Shown piece after piece: positions 10,352 through 18,247 of a stretch of DNA of 64,000 bases; position 1 is the stretch's first letter, and each line of letters starts with the position of its first letter. Both the position numbers and the translations under genes were made by a program. The DNA is from Nonomuraea typhae. Lineage in GTDB: Bacteria; Actinomycetota; Actinomycetes; Streptosporangiales; Streptosporangiaceae. Under the pieces are notes generated by a model. It was not told where the DNA came from. It did not search any database and was given only the letters and a program-made list of their open reading frames with translations. The DNA is taken from positions 1-64,000 of the forward strand of contig NZ_VRLV01000018.1 of NCBI RefSeq assembly GCF_009760925.1, in the 5' to 3' direction.

Positions 10352-13300
10352 TCAGCGTTCGCGGCGGCGCGAGCGGGTCGCGGCGGCCGGGCGCGGCGGT
10401 GTCTGCGGGCGCTCGGGCCGGAAGGCGCCGGTGAGCAGGGCGGCCATCTCCCGTACCGTCGGATGGCGCAGCAGGTCGCCGGCGTGCACGTCGGCGCCGA
10501 AGTCGCGGCGCAGCCGTTCGCGCAGCATCACCAGCGACAGCGAGGTGCCGCCGGCGTCGAAGAAGTTCTCGTCCGGCCCGGCCGGATGGCCCAGGATCTC
10601 GTCCCAGGCCGCGCTCACCGCCGTCTCAGCCGGCCCCGAAGCCGACCCGGAAGCCGGTTCGGAAGCCGGTTCGGAAGCCGGTTCGGAAGCCGGTTCGGAC
10701 TGGAGCCCGGACGACGCGCCGGGTGGCTGGGCGGGCGGCCCGCCGTACGACAGCAGGATCCGCGCGCGGTCCAGCCGGCCGCTGGGCAGCAGCGGCAGGC
10801 GCTCGGCGAGCACCAGGCGGGCCGGAACCATGGCGCCGGTCAGGCGCCGGCGCAGGTCGGCGCGGATCTCCTGCGGCCTCGCCCGCGCGCCGGGGCGCAG
10901 CACGACGGCCGCCACCAGCACCTCGGCGCCCTCCTGGCCGGTGAGCATGGCGCAGGCGCCGGCCACCGCGGGATGCTCCAGGATCGCGGCCTCGACCTCG
11001 CTCAGCTCGACCCGGCAGCCGCGCACCCTGACCTGCCGGCCGGCGCGGCCGAGCACCTGCAGCCGTCCGTCGGGAAGGTGGCGCGCCAGGTCGCCCGTGG
11101 CATACAGGCGCCGGCCCGGCTCGGCGGAGAACGGGTCGGCGACGAAGCGCCCGGCGGTCAGGGCGGGGCGGTGGAGGTAGCCGCGGCTGATCGCGGCGCC
11201 GCCCAGGTACAGCAGGCCCGCGACGCCGGGCGGGACCGGCCGCAGCAGGGGGTCGAGCACGTAGGCGGTGGTGTTGTCCATGGGGCGCCCGACCGTGATC
11301 GGCTCGCCGGGGGCCACGATGGTGAACAGCGCGAACAGGCCGGCCTCGGCGCAGGCGTACAGGTTGTAGACGACGTCGACGGACTCGCGCGCATACAGCC
11401 GGGCCAGCACCGGCGGCGGCAGCGGCTCGCCGTGGGAGATCACGATGGGGGCGGACTCGGGCAGGGCGTCGTCGTTCAGCAGGGCCGCGTGCACCGACGG
11501 CGCCGCCACCACCACGCTGGCGCCGGGGGCGACGCGGGCCGGGCCGTCGGCGTCGGCGTCGGCGTCGGCGATGAGCACGGTGCCGCCGCAGGTCAGCGTG
11601 GTCAAGACGGCGAACATCGCCGCGCCGCAGGTCAGGGGGCTGATCAGCGGCACGCCGGCCAGCGCCTTCTCCCCCAGTTCCCGGTGCGCCCAGGTGAGCA
11701 GGTTCGTCAGGTTGCGGTGTTCCAGGACGACGCCGGAGCCGGGCAGGACGCAGGCGGCGTTGGCCGCCGCGACCGGCGCGTCGACCGGGCCGCTCGGCCG
11801 GGATGCGGCCTCCTGCGGCGTGACCAGCCGCCTGCCGGGCGGCGGCGGCCCGTGCCGGGGTTCGGCCAGGATGATCGCGGGGGCGGCCGCGTCGCCGGGG
11901 GTGTCCAGGGGCACGCAGACGCCGCCGGCCTTGAAGACGCCCAGGATGGCCGCCGGCAGCTGCGGCGAGCGCGGCAGGCACACGCCGACGGGCGTTTCCG
12001 GGCCGACGCCGAGCGCGCGCAGGTGGTGGCCGATGCGGTTGGCGGCCTCCTCCAGCTCGCGGTAGGTCCAGGCGTGCGCGCCGGCGCGGGCGGCCACCCG
12101 GCCGGGGGTGCGGGCGGCCTGCCGGCTGACCAGGTGGTGGACGCAGCGCTCGGCCGGGTAGGGGGCGCGGGTGGTGTTCCACTGGCGCAGCACCTGCTCG
12201 CTCTCGGCGGCGTCCGGCAGCACCAGGTGCGACAGGCGGGCGGCGGGGTCGCGGCCGATGCGCTCCAGCACGCCGGCCATGCGCGCCAGCATGCGCTCGG
12301 CCGTGTGCTCCTCCAACAGCTCCAGGCGGTAGTCCAGGTGCGCCTGCAGGGCGCCGCGCTCGGCGTCGGCCAGGGTGATCTCCAGTTCGGCCGGGGTGGT
12401 CTCCAGGCGCAGGTTCGCCGCGGCGAAGGCGACGCCGCCGGCGCGGCCTTCGGGCTCGGGCGGCAGGTGGCCGAACATCACCTGGAAGAAGGGCCGGCAG
12501 CCGGGGTCGCAGGCCACCTTCAGCTCCCGCAGCACCTGCTCATACGGCAGTTCGCCGTAGGTGTGGGCGTCCAGGACCTCGCGCCGGACGGCGGCCAGCA
12601 GCTCGGTGAAGGACATCTCCAGGCCCGCCCCGCCGGACAGGTCGCTGCGCAGCACGACCGGCTGGGCGAAGGAGCCGATGAGCCGGCCGGCCGCCACCGT
12701 CCGGCGCCCGGGCAGGTTCACGCCCACGAGCACGTCGCCGGCGCCGTGCTGGCGCAGCACCACGTCCCAGGCCGCCTTGAGCACCATGAACATCGTGGCG
12801 CGCTGCTTCCTGGCCAGCTCGCGCAGCGGCGCCAGCACCCCGGGCGAGATCCAGCGCGAGACGCGGGCCGCGCGCTGCTCGCTCCAGGCCGGGCGCGGGC
12901 CGGCCAGCGGCAGGTCCACGGCCGCCGGGGCGCCGCGCAGCCGCCGGCTCCAGTACGCCGCCGCCTGGGGGTGGGGCTGGCTGCAGTAGTCCTCGGCCGG
13001 CTCCGGCAGGGGCCGCCCGCCGTACAGGCTCAGCAGCTCGTCCATGAAGATCTGCAGCGAGGGGCCGTCGAAGACGATGCGGTGGACGGCCACGATCAGC
13101 CGGTGCCGCTCCTCGCCCAGGCGCAGCAGCAGCATCCGCCACAGCGGCTCGCCCTCCAGGTCGTAGGGGCGGCGGGTGAGCGCGGCGCTCAGCTCCTGGG
13201 CGCGGCGGGCGCGCTCGAGCGCCGACAGCCCGCTGAGGTCGGCCACCTCCAGTTCGTACGGCGTGGCGGGCCGGATGAGCTGCACCAGTTCGCCGCCCAG

Positions 13301-13498
13301 CAGCCGGATGCCGGCGCGCAGCGGGGCGTGGCGGCGCACGATCTCGTTCAGGCAGCGGCCCAGCAGCGCCACCTCCAGCGGCCCGCGCACCTCGACGGCG
13401 AACGGTGCGGCGGCGTAGGGGTCGCCGGGCCGCAGCTGGGCCAGCGCCCACAGCCTGCGCTGGGCCGGGCTCAGGGGGATGGTCGGCTCAGACCTCAT
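10352..13498 (-). CDS. Single-module NRPS (C-A-PCP) with damaged motifs
   Basis: A 1,048-residue protein with a condensation domain (about 1-430), adenylation domain (about 450-920) and carrier domain (about 950-1030), and no thioesterase. The C-domain HHxxxDG motif reads HRIVFDG at 139-145, so the catalytic second His is Arg. In the A domain the TSGSTGxPKG phosphate loop (A3, near residue 585) is almost missing and the A10 lysine of NGKxDR is Arg (SGRLDR). A7 (YATGDLARHLPDG) and A8 (GRAGRQVRVRG) are kept. The carrier motif DENFFDAGGTSL with Ser986 is intact. It may be a non-catalytic carrier or a gene decaying in frame. Confidence 0.88.
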   Translation of the reverse strand: MRSEPTIPLSPAQRRLWALAQLRPGDPYAAAPFAVEVRGPLEVALLGRCLNEIVRRHAPLRAGIRLLGGELVQLIRPATPYELEVADLSGLSALERARRAQELSAALTRRPYDLEGEPLWRMLLLRLGEERHRLIVAVHRIVFDGPSLQIFMDELLSLYGGRPLPEPAEDYCSQPHPQAAAYWSRRLRGAPAAVDLPLAGPRPAWSEQRAARVSRWISPGVLAPLRELARKQRATMFMVLKAAWDVVLRQHGAGDVLVGVNLPGRRTVAAGRLIGSFAQPVVLRSDLSGGAGLEMSFTELLAAVRREVLDAHTYGELPYEQVLRELKVACDPGCRPFFQVMFGHLPPEPEGRAGGVAFAAANLRLETTPAELEITLADAERGALQAHLDYRLELLEEHTAERMLARMAGVLERIGRDPAARLSHLVLPDAAESEQVLRQWNTTRAPYPAERCVHHLVSRQAARTPGRVAARAGAHAWTYRELEEAANRIGHHLRALGVGPETPVGVCLPRSPQLPAAILGVFKAGGVCVPLDTPGDAAAPAIILAEPRHGPPPPGRRLVTPQEAASRPSGPVDAPVAAANAACVLPGSGVVLEHRNLTNLLTWAHRELGEKALAGVPLISPLTCGAAMFAVLTTLTCGGTVLIADADADADGPARVAPGASVVVAAPSVHAALLNDDALPESAPIVISHGEPLPPPVLARLYARESVDVVYNLYACAEAGLFALFTIVAPGEPITVGRPMDNTTAYVLDPLLRPVPPGVAGLLYLGGAAISRGYLHRPALTAGRFVADPFSAEPGRRLYATGDLARHLPDGRLQVLGRAGRQVRVRGCRVELSEVEAAILEHPAVAGACAMLTGQEGAEVLVAAVVLRPGARARPQEIRADLRRRLTGAMVPARLVLAERLPLLPSGRLDRARILLSYGGPPAQPPGASSGLQSEPASEPASEPASEPASGSASGPAETAVSAAWDEILGHPAGPDENFFDAGGTSLSLVMLRERLRRDFGADVHAGDLLRHPTVREMAALLTGAFRPERPQTPPRPAAATRSRRRER
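10649..10696. repeat. 12-bp tandem repeat in NRPS linker
   Basis: Four perfect copies of GGAAGCCGGTTC, with a degenerate copy before them, encode repeated Ser-Glu-Pro-Ala on the minus strand. They form the linker between the A and PCP domains of the NRPS. The unit preserves the frame. Confidence 0.93.
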
Positions 13499-13535
13499 GC
13501 GGGGTCCCCTCGGGGTGGTGGCGAGGCGATCGGCG

Positions 13536-13871
13536 TCATCCGCGGCGTAACCGGAGGGGGTTGTCCGGGCGACTCTCGCGTTGTTCCGGCCTGCGCGCGG
13601 ACGTCGTCGCGTTCCCGGCGCGCCGGCGGGCGATCCGGGCCACGGCCTGCCTCTCGCGGGCGGGCGGCGGGCGGTGGATGCCGTCGATGACGCGCACGGT
13701 GGCGCGGTGCAGGAGAATCGGCGGGAAGCCGGCCCCGGATTCGGCCAGGCGGGTTATATGCTCCTGGTTTCCGGCGGCGCGCGGAATGTCCTCGTGCCGG
13801 AGTGTGTCAACGTCGGCAACGTGCGGGTCGACGGAATGTAATGCGGGCACCACGCTCGTCATGCATAACAC
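13536..13871 (-). pseudogene. Truncated StrR-like regulator
   Basis: A 111-codon frame whose first two thirds match the ParB-N-like domain of StrR-type pathway activators: PRAAGNQEHITRLAESGA, then PPILLHRATVRVIDGIHR. After that the similarity stops and the sequence becomes Arg/Pro-rich. The family is usually over 300 residues with a DNA-binding helix-turn-helix, which is absent here. It sits between ccr and the NRPS gene on the same strand, where a pathway-specific activator would be expected. Truncation by deletion is inferred. Confidence 0.6.
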
Positions 13872-13948
13872 CCCGCCACGCCGATGAAATGCCGGACCGA
13901 TAGTAATCCGGGCTTATGGCGGTGTCCATTCGAGGGGGGCGTGCCGGG

Positions 13949-15301
13949 TTATCGGGGCGGCCGGCTGCGGAAGCGGTTGATGTCCGGCAGCCATCGTCCG
14001 CGTGACTCCTCGTCCTCCACGCCGAGTCCGTCGCGGGGCGCCAGGCACAGCACGCCGACTTTCCCGTGGTGCAGATTCTGGTGCACGTCGTAAACGGCGC
14101 AGGCCACGTCCTCGAGGGGGTAGGTCCTGGACAGGGTGGGGTGGACGCGGCCCTTGGCCACCAGGCGGTTGGCCTCCCACGCCTCGCGGTAGTTGGCGAA
14201 GTGCGAGCCGACGATGCGTTTGACCTTCATCCACAGGTGCCGGTTGTCGTATTGGTGCACGAACCCGGTCGTCGAGGCGCAGGTGACGATCGTGCCGCCC
14301 TTGCGCGCGACATACAGCGACGCGCCGAAGGTGTCGCGGCCGGGGTGTTCGAAGACGATGTCGACGTCGCCGTCGGCCAGTTCCCGGATGCGGCTGCCGA
14401 AGCGGCGCCACTCCCGCTCGTCGTGGGTGTGCTCATCGCGCCAGAAGGTGTAGTCCTCGGCGCTGCGGTCGATGACCGCCTCGGCTCCCATCGCCCGGCA
14501 CAGCTCGGCCTTGGCGGCGGAGGAGACCACGCAGACCGGGGTGGCGCCGGCGGCCAGCGCGAGTTGCGTGGCGCACGAGCCGAGGCCGCCGGCGGCGCCC
14601 CAGATGAGCACGGTGTCGCCGAGTTTCATGCCCGCGCCGTTGCGCGAGACGAGCTGGCGGTAGGCGGTGGAGTTGACCAGGCCGGGCGCCGCGGCCTCCT
14701 CCCAGGTCAGGTGCCGGGGCTTGGGCATGAGCTGGTTGGCCTTGACCAGGGCGATCTGCGCCAGGCCGCCGAAGTTCGTCTCGTAGCCCCAGATGCGCTG
14801 GTCGGGGTCGAGCAGCGTGTCGCCGTGGCCTTCGGGGGACTCCAGTTCCACCGACAGGCAGTGCGCCACCACCCGGTCGCCGGGCCGCCACAGCGTCACG
14901 CCGGGTCCCGTGCGCAGCACCACGCCGGCCAGGTCGGAGCCGATGACGTGGAAGGGCCGGTCGTGCCGGGCGGCCAGCGCCGACCTGCGGCCGTAGCGCG
15001 ACAGGAAGGTGAAGGTGGGCACGGGCTCGAACAGCGCGCTCCAGACGGTGTTGTAGTTGACCGCGCTGGCCATCACCGCCACCAGCGCCTCGCCGTGCGC
15101 CGGCTGCGGCAGCTCGACCTCGTCCAGGTGCAGGGATTTGCGCGGGTCCTTGTCGCGGCTGGGCAGGCCGGCGAACATGTCGGTCTCATCCGCGTGGACC
15201 GTTATCCCGCGATAATACGCTGGGAGCGGCAATTTCCCGACGTCCGAAAATTCTCCGGCGAGAATGGCGGCGCGGATGTTGGCGATTTCTTCCGTGGGCA
15301 T
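13949..15301 (-). CDS. ccr: Crotonyl-CoA carboxylase/reductase
   Basis: A full-length 450-residue medium-chain dehydrogenase that reductively carboxylates crotonyl-CoA to ethylmalonyl-CoA with NADPH and CO2. Diagnostic stretches are SRDKDPRKSLH, VMASAVNYNTVW, GSDLAGVVLRTGPGV, IWGYETNFGGLA, the cofactor loop WGAAGGLGSCATQ, and GSHFANYREAWEANRL. The ATG start has a GGGAG site six bases upstream. The product feeds either the ethylmalonyl-CoA pathway or polyketide extender units. No PKS is in view; downstream on the same strand are the StrR-like remnant and the NRPS. Confidence 0.95.
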   Translation of the reverse strand: MPTEEIANIRAAILAGEFSDVGKLPLPAYYRGITVHADETDMFAGLPSRDKDPRKSLHLDEVELPQPAHGEALVAVMASAVNYNTVWSALFEPVPTFTFLSRYGRRSALAARHDRPFHVIGSDLAGVVLRTGPGVTLWRPGDRVVAHCLSVELESPEGHGDTLLDPDQRIWGYETNFGGLAQIALVKANQLMPKPRHLTWEEAAAPGLVNSTAYRQLVSRNGAGMKLGDTVLIWGAAGGLGSCATQLALAAGATPVCVVSSAAKAELCRAMGAEAVIDRSAEDYTFWRDEHTHDEREWRRFGSRIRELADGDVDIVFEHPGRDTFGASLYVARKGGTIVTCASTTGFVHQYDNRHLWMKVKRIVGSHFANYREAWEANRLVAKGRVHPTLSRTYPLEDVACAVYDVHQNLHHGKVGVLCLAPRDGLGVEDEESRGRWLPDINRFRSRPPR

Positions 15302-15407
15302 CGCACGCTCCCAAAAGCCTATTTTTTGGGGTGGTGGGCGCAGACTACCAAGGCGCCTCGCGTGCGGATCGCCCCTCGGGCCGGCGGCAGGGGTCGCCCG
15401 CCCGGGT

Positions 15408-15701
15408 TCAGGGGCGGCGGTAGGGGTGGGCGGCGGTGACCGAGGCGAGGGGCAGCGCGCCGTACAGGTGCGGGAATCCGTCCTCGACGCGCACGTCCAG
15501 GCCGGCGGGGTCGATCTCCAGCACGAGCAGCTCGTCGGTGACGTCGGCGTAGAAGACGGCGGCGACCTGCTCCAGCTGGGCCCGGTCGCGGCTGCAGTGG
15601 ATGAAGCCGACCTCGGCCAGGGTGCGGCCGCGGGTGGAGACGCGGTAGCCGCCGGGCCCGGCCGCGCGCCAGTCGCGGGCGTAGGCCAGGTGAAGGATCA
15701 T
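15408..15701 (-). CDS. DUF952 family protein
   Basis: A 97-residue protein of the DUF952 family, with the typical GFIHCSRDRAQLEQVAAVFY and FPHLYGALPLASV motifs. The biochemical role of the family is unsettled. The ATG overlaps the stop of the aminotransferase by 4 nt (ATGA), making it the last gene of a five-gene coupled operon. Confidence 0.85.
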   Translation of the reverse strand: MILHLAYARDWRAAGPGGYRVSTRGRTLAEVGFIHCSRDRAQLEQVAAVFYADVTDELLVLEIDPAGLDVRVEDGFPHLYGALPLASVTAAHPYRRP

Positions 15702-16720
15702 CGCAGCGCCTCCAGCGCGCGCTCGACGTCGGCGTGGGTGTTGTAGGCGTGGAAGGACAGCCGTGCCCGCCCGGCCCGTACGGCGGCGCGGATGCCGGCG
15801 GCGGCCAGGCGGGCGGGGTCGGCGTCCAGGGACACGATGGGGCTGTCGGAGGGCGGCCGGCCCAGTTCGGTGCGCAGCCGGTTGGCCAGGGCGAGGTTGT
15901 GCTCGCCGATGGCCGCCACGCCGAGGGTGAGCACGACCTCCAGGGCGGGGGCGGCGCCGACGTAGCTGAACCAGGCCGGTGACAGGTCGAAGGCGCGGGC
16001 GTCGTCGGCCAGGCGCAGCGGCATGCCGTAGTAGCCGCTGTCGCGCTCGGCCGCGCCGTACCAGTTGGCGGCCAGGGGGCGCATGCGCTCGCGCAGCAGC
16101 GGCGACAGGTAGCCGAAGGCGGCGCCGCGCGGGGCCATGAGCCACTTGTAGGCGGCGCAGACGACGGCGTCCAGGCCCTCGACGGTGAAGGGCAGCCAGC
16201 CGCAGGCCTGGCTGGCGTCGGCGATGACCAGGCAGCCGCGGGCGCGGGCGGCCTCGACGATGGGGGCCGGGTCGGTGACGTGGCCGGTGGCCGACTGCAC
16301 GAGGCTGAAGGCGACCGCGCTGATGCCGGGGGTGATGTGCTCGGCCAGGCGTTCGGCGGGGGCGGTGCGGACGCGGGCGGCCACGGCCCAGGGGAAGACG
16401 TTGCTGGTGAACTCGATGTCGGGCACCAGGACGGTGGCGTCGGCGGGCAGGGCGGTGGCGATGGCGGAGACGATGTGGGAGGCGGTGGAGCTGACCGTGA
16501 CGTCGGCGGGCTGGGCGCCGATCAGGCGGGCGAACAGGGTGCGGGCGCGGGTGACGCTCTCGTCCCAGGGCGCCCAGTCGCTGCTGCCGTGGCGCCACTG
16601 GTCCAGGACGGTGTCCAGGGCGGTGTAGGCCAGGCGGGGCGGCAGGCCGTAGCTGGCGGTGTTGAGCCAGCCGGGCCGGGCGTCCCACAGGGTGCTCCAG
16701 TCGCTCACCGCTGCTGCCAT
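15698..16720 (-). CDS. Class V aminotransferase (PLP-dependent)
   Basis: A 340-residue fold-type I PLP enzyme. DASQACGW carries the PLP-pyridine Asp and CAAYKWLMAPRGAAFGYL the Schiff-base lysine. N-terminal LNTASYGLPP and TVSSTASHIVSAIATAL are also typical of the isopenicillin-epimerase/SufS-like branch. The substrate is unknown; cysteine desulfurase or amino acid lyase activity is possible. Either ATG at 16720 or GTG at 16708 may be the start; the latter gives a GTGA overlap with the GNAT stop and matches the other junctions of this operon. Confidence 0.85.
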   Translation of the reverse strand: MAAAVSDWSTLWDARPGWLNTASYGLPPRLAYTALDTVLDQWRHGSSDWAPWDESVTRARTLFARLIGAQPADVTVSSTASHIVSAIATALPADATVLVPDIEFTSNVFPWAVAARVRTAPAERLAEHITPGISAVAFSLVQSATGHVTDPAPIVEAARARGCLVIADASQACGWLPFTVEGLDAVVCAAYKWLMAPRGAAFGYLSPLLRERMRPLAANWYGAAERDSGYYGMPLRLADDARAFDLSPAWFSYVGAAPALEVVLTLGVAAIGEHNLALANRLRTELGRPPSDSPIVSLDADPARLAAAGIRAAVRAGRARLSFHAYNTHADVERALEALR

Positions 16721-17286
16721 TCGCGGGCCAGCATCGCGTAGACGATCTCCGAGGCCCAGGCGCCTTTGACGTATTCGTTGTCGATGAGGTGTGCTTCGCG
16801 GCGCATGCCGAGTTTCTCCAGGACACGGGCCGAGGCGTGGTTGCGCGCGTCCAGGCGGCCGACGATGCGGTGCAGGCCCAGGCCGTCGAAGCCCAGGCGC
16901 AGCATCTGCGCGGCGGCCTCGGCGGCGTAGCCGCGGCCGTGGAAGTCGGGGTGCAGCACGTAGCCGATCTCTCCCTGGCGGTGCTGCTTGCTGGTCCAGA
17001 TCAGGACGCAGTTGCCGGCCAGGCGGCCGCTGGCGGTGTCGACGACGGCCACGTCGATCGCCTCGCCCTCCTCGTGCAGCGCCGTGCGCGCGATCTTCTT
17101 GTCGAGGAAGGCGCGGGTGGTGTCGAGGTCGCGTGGTTCCCAGTACAGGTAGCGGGCCACCGCGGGCAGCGACTCGTAGGCGTGCAGCTCGTGCAGGTCC
17201 TGCGGGGTGAACGGGCGCAGGGTCAGCCGCTCGGTGGTGATCGGGTAGCCGGGTGTGAGCACCCACGCAGTGTAGACATCGGTCAT
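16705..17286 (-). CDS. GNAT-family N-acetyltransferase
   Basis: A 193-residue RimJ/RimL-type acetyltransferase. It opens with TTERLTLRPFTPQDL and has the acetyl-CoA loop HPDFHGRGYAAEAAAQMLRLGF and the following NHASARVLEKLGM helix, both hallmarks of the group. The target, a protein N-terminus or small amine, is unknown. The ATG overlaps the TetR stop by 4 nt and the gene is followed by the aminotransferase with overlap. Confidence 0.9.
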   Translation of the reverse strand: MTDVYTAWVLTPGYPITTERLTLRPFTPQDLHELHAYESLPAVARYLYWEPRDLDTTRAFLDKKIARTALHEEGEAIDVAVVDTASGRLAGNCVLIWTSKQHRQGEIGYVLHPDFHGRGYAAEAAAQMLRLGFDGLGLHRIVGRLDARNHASARVLEKLGMRREAHLIDNEYVKGAWASEIVYAMLAREWQQR

Positions 17287-17816
17287 TCGGGACGCGAGGC
17301 GTTTTTCACGGCAAGGTCTACGAGCGTGCGCATGTCCTCGAGGGGCAGGCCGATGACGGTGTGCTCCAGCCACAGGTAGCTGACGGCGGCGTACAGCAGG
17401 CGCGCGCGGGGGTGGCCGGCGGGCAGGGCGAGGTGCTCGGCGGCGATCTCGGCGCACGCCTGGCTCCAGCGCCGGGCGATCGCCTGCAGCGCCGGGTCGC
17501 GGGCGGCCAGCACGTACAGCTCCCACAGGCCCTGCTGGCGGGAGTGCTCGTCGGCGGCCAGGTCGTCGACGAGCCCGGCCAGGCCGATGGCGCGCAGGTG
17601 GGCCACCTCCCGCTCGACCAGGTGGCTGAATGCCTCGGCCAGCAGTTCGTCGCGGGAGGCGAAGTAGTAGGTGGTGGCGGCCAGCGGCAGGCGGGCCCGC
17701 TGGGCGACGGCGCGGTGCGTCAGGGCGGCGAACCCGCCTTCGGTCAGCACCTCGACGGCCGCCGCCAGCAGGGCGGAGCGGCGCTGGGTGGCGCGGGCCT
17801 GCGGTTGCCTGGTCAA
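17283..17816 (-). CDS. TetR-family regulator (within SMR operon)
   Basis: A 177-residue TetR regulator. The DNA-binding helices are at FAALTHRAVAQRARLPLAATTYYFASRDEL. It starts with TTG, which overlaps the stop of the SMR gene (TTGA). It is the second gene of the operon and probably regulates it through the palindrome at 18165-18180. Drug-responsive control of the SMR pump is the simplest reading. Confidence 0.9.
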   Translation of the reverse strand: MTRQPQARATQRRSALLAAAVEVLTEGGFAALTHRAVAQRARLPLAATTYYFASRDELLAEAFSHLVEREVAHLRAIGLAGLVDDLAADEHSRQQGLWELYVLAARDPALQAIARRWSQACAEIAAEHLALPAGHPRARLLYAAVSYLWLEHTVIGLPLEDMRTLVDLAVKNASRPE

Positions 17817-18136
17817 TGGGCTCCGGCGAGGTTGAGGACGACGACTCCGGCGATGATGAGCACGATACCGCCGATCTTGAGCGCGGACACGCCTTCGCCC
17901 AGGAACAGCGCGCCGATGACGGTGATCGCGGCGGTGCCGACGCCGGCCCAGACGGCGTAGGCGGTGCCCATCTCCAGCTGGAGTTTCAGGGCTTGGCCGA
18001 GGGCGGCGAAAGAGGTCAGGTAGCCGGCGGCCGTCACGATGCTCCAGCCGAGATGGCTGAAGCCGTTGCTGAGTTTGAGCGCGGAGGTCGCCAGGACTTC
18101 GGCGGCGATGGCGAGAGCGAGCAGGAGCCAGGCCAT
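17813..18136 (-). CDS. SMR-family multidrug efflux protein
   Basis: A 107-residue small multidrug resistance protein of the EmrE/QacE type with four membrane helices. It shows the conserved WLLLALAIAAEVLATSALKLS with the essential Glu in helix 1, the AYAVWAGVGTA motif and a C-terminal GIVLIIAGVVVLNL helix. It exports cationic compounds in exchange for protons, normally as a dimer. It is the first gene of a five-gene operon whose four junctions all overlap by 4 nt. Confidence 0.95.
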   Translation of the reverse strand: MAWLLLALAIAAEVLATSALKLSNGFSHLGWSIVTAAGYLTSFAALGQALKLQLEMGTAYAVWAGVGTAAITVIGALFLGEGVSALKIGGIVLIIAGVVVLNLAGAH

Positions 18137-18164
18137 GGGGGGATCCAACCTTCCAACAGAAAAC

Positions 18165-18180
18165 TGGTACTTGCGTACCA
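18165..18180. promoter_or_regulatory. Palindromic operator upstream of SMR operon
   Basis: TGGTACTTGCGTACCA is a perfect inverted repeat with 6-bp arms and a 4-bp centre. It lies 29 bp upstream of the SMR start, between it and the divergent radical SAM gene. The TetR encoded in the SMR operon is the probable ligand. Confidence 0.65.
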
Positions 18181-18247
18181 CTTTAAGCGATGGAGATTGG
18201 ATCGAAGCGCTTGCACACCAAGTCGAAAGCGTGTTCCATTGAGAGTT

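Noticed and set aside
10325..13690. Plus-strand open frame of about 1,120 codons across the NRPS gene
   Set aside because: It is the antisense shadow of a high-GC gene. Its translation is low-complexity Gly/Ala/Arg/Gln and shows no family motifs, while the minus strand has clear C, A and PCP motifs.
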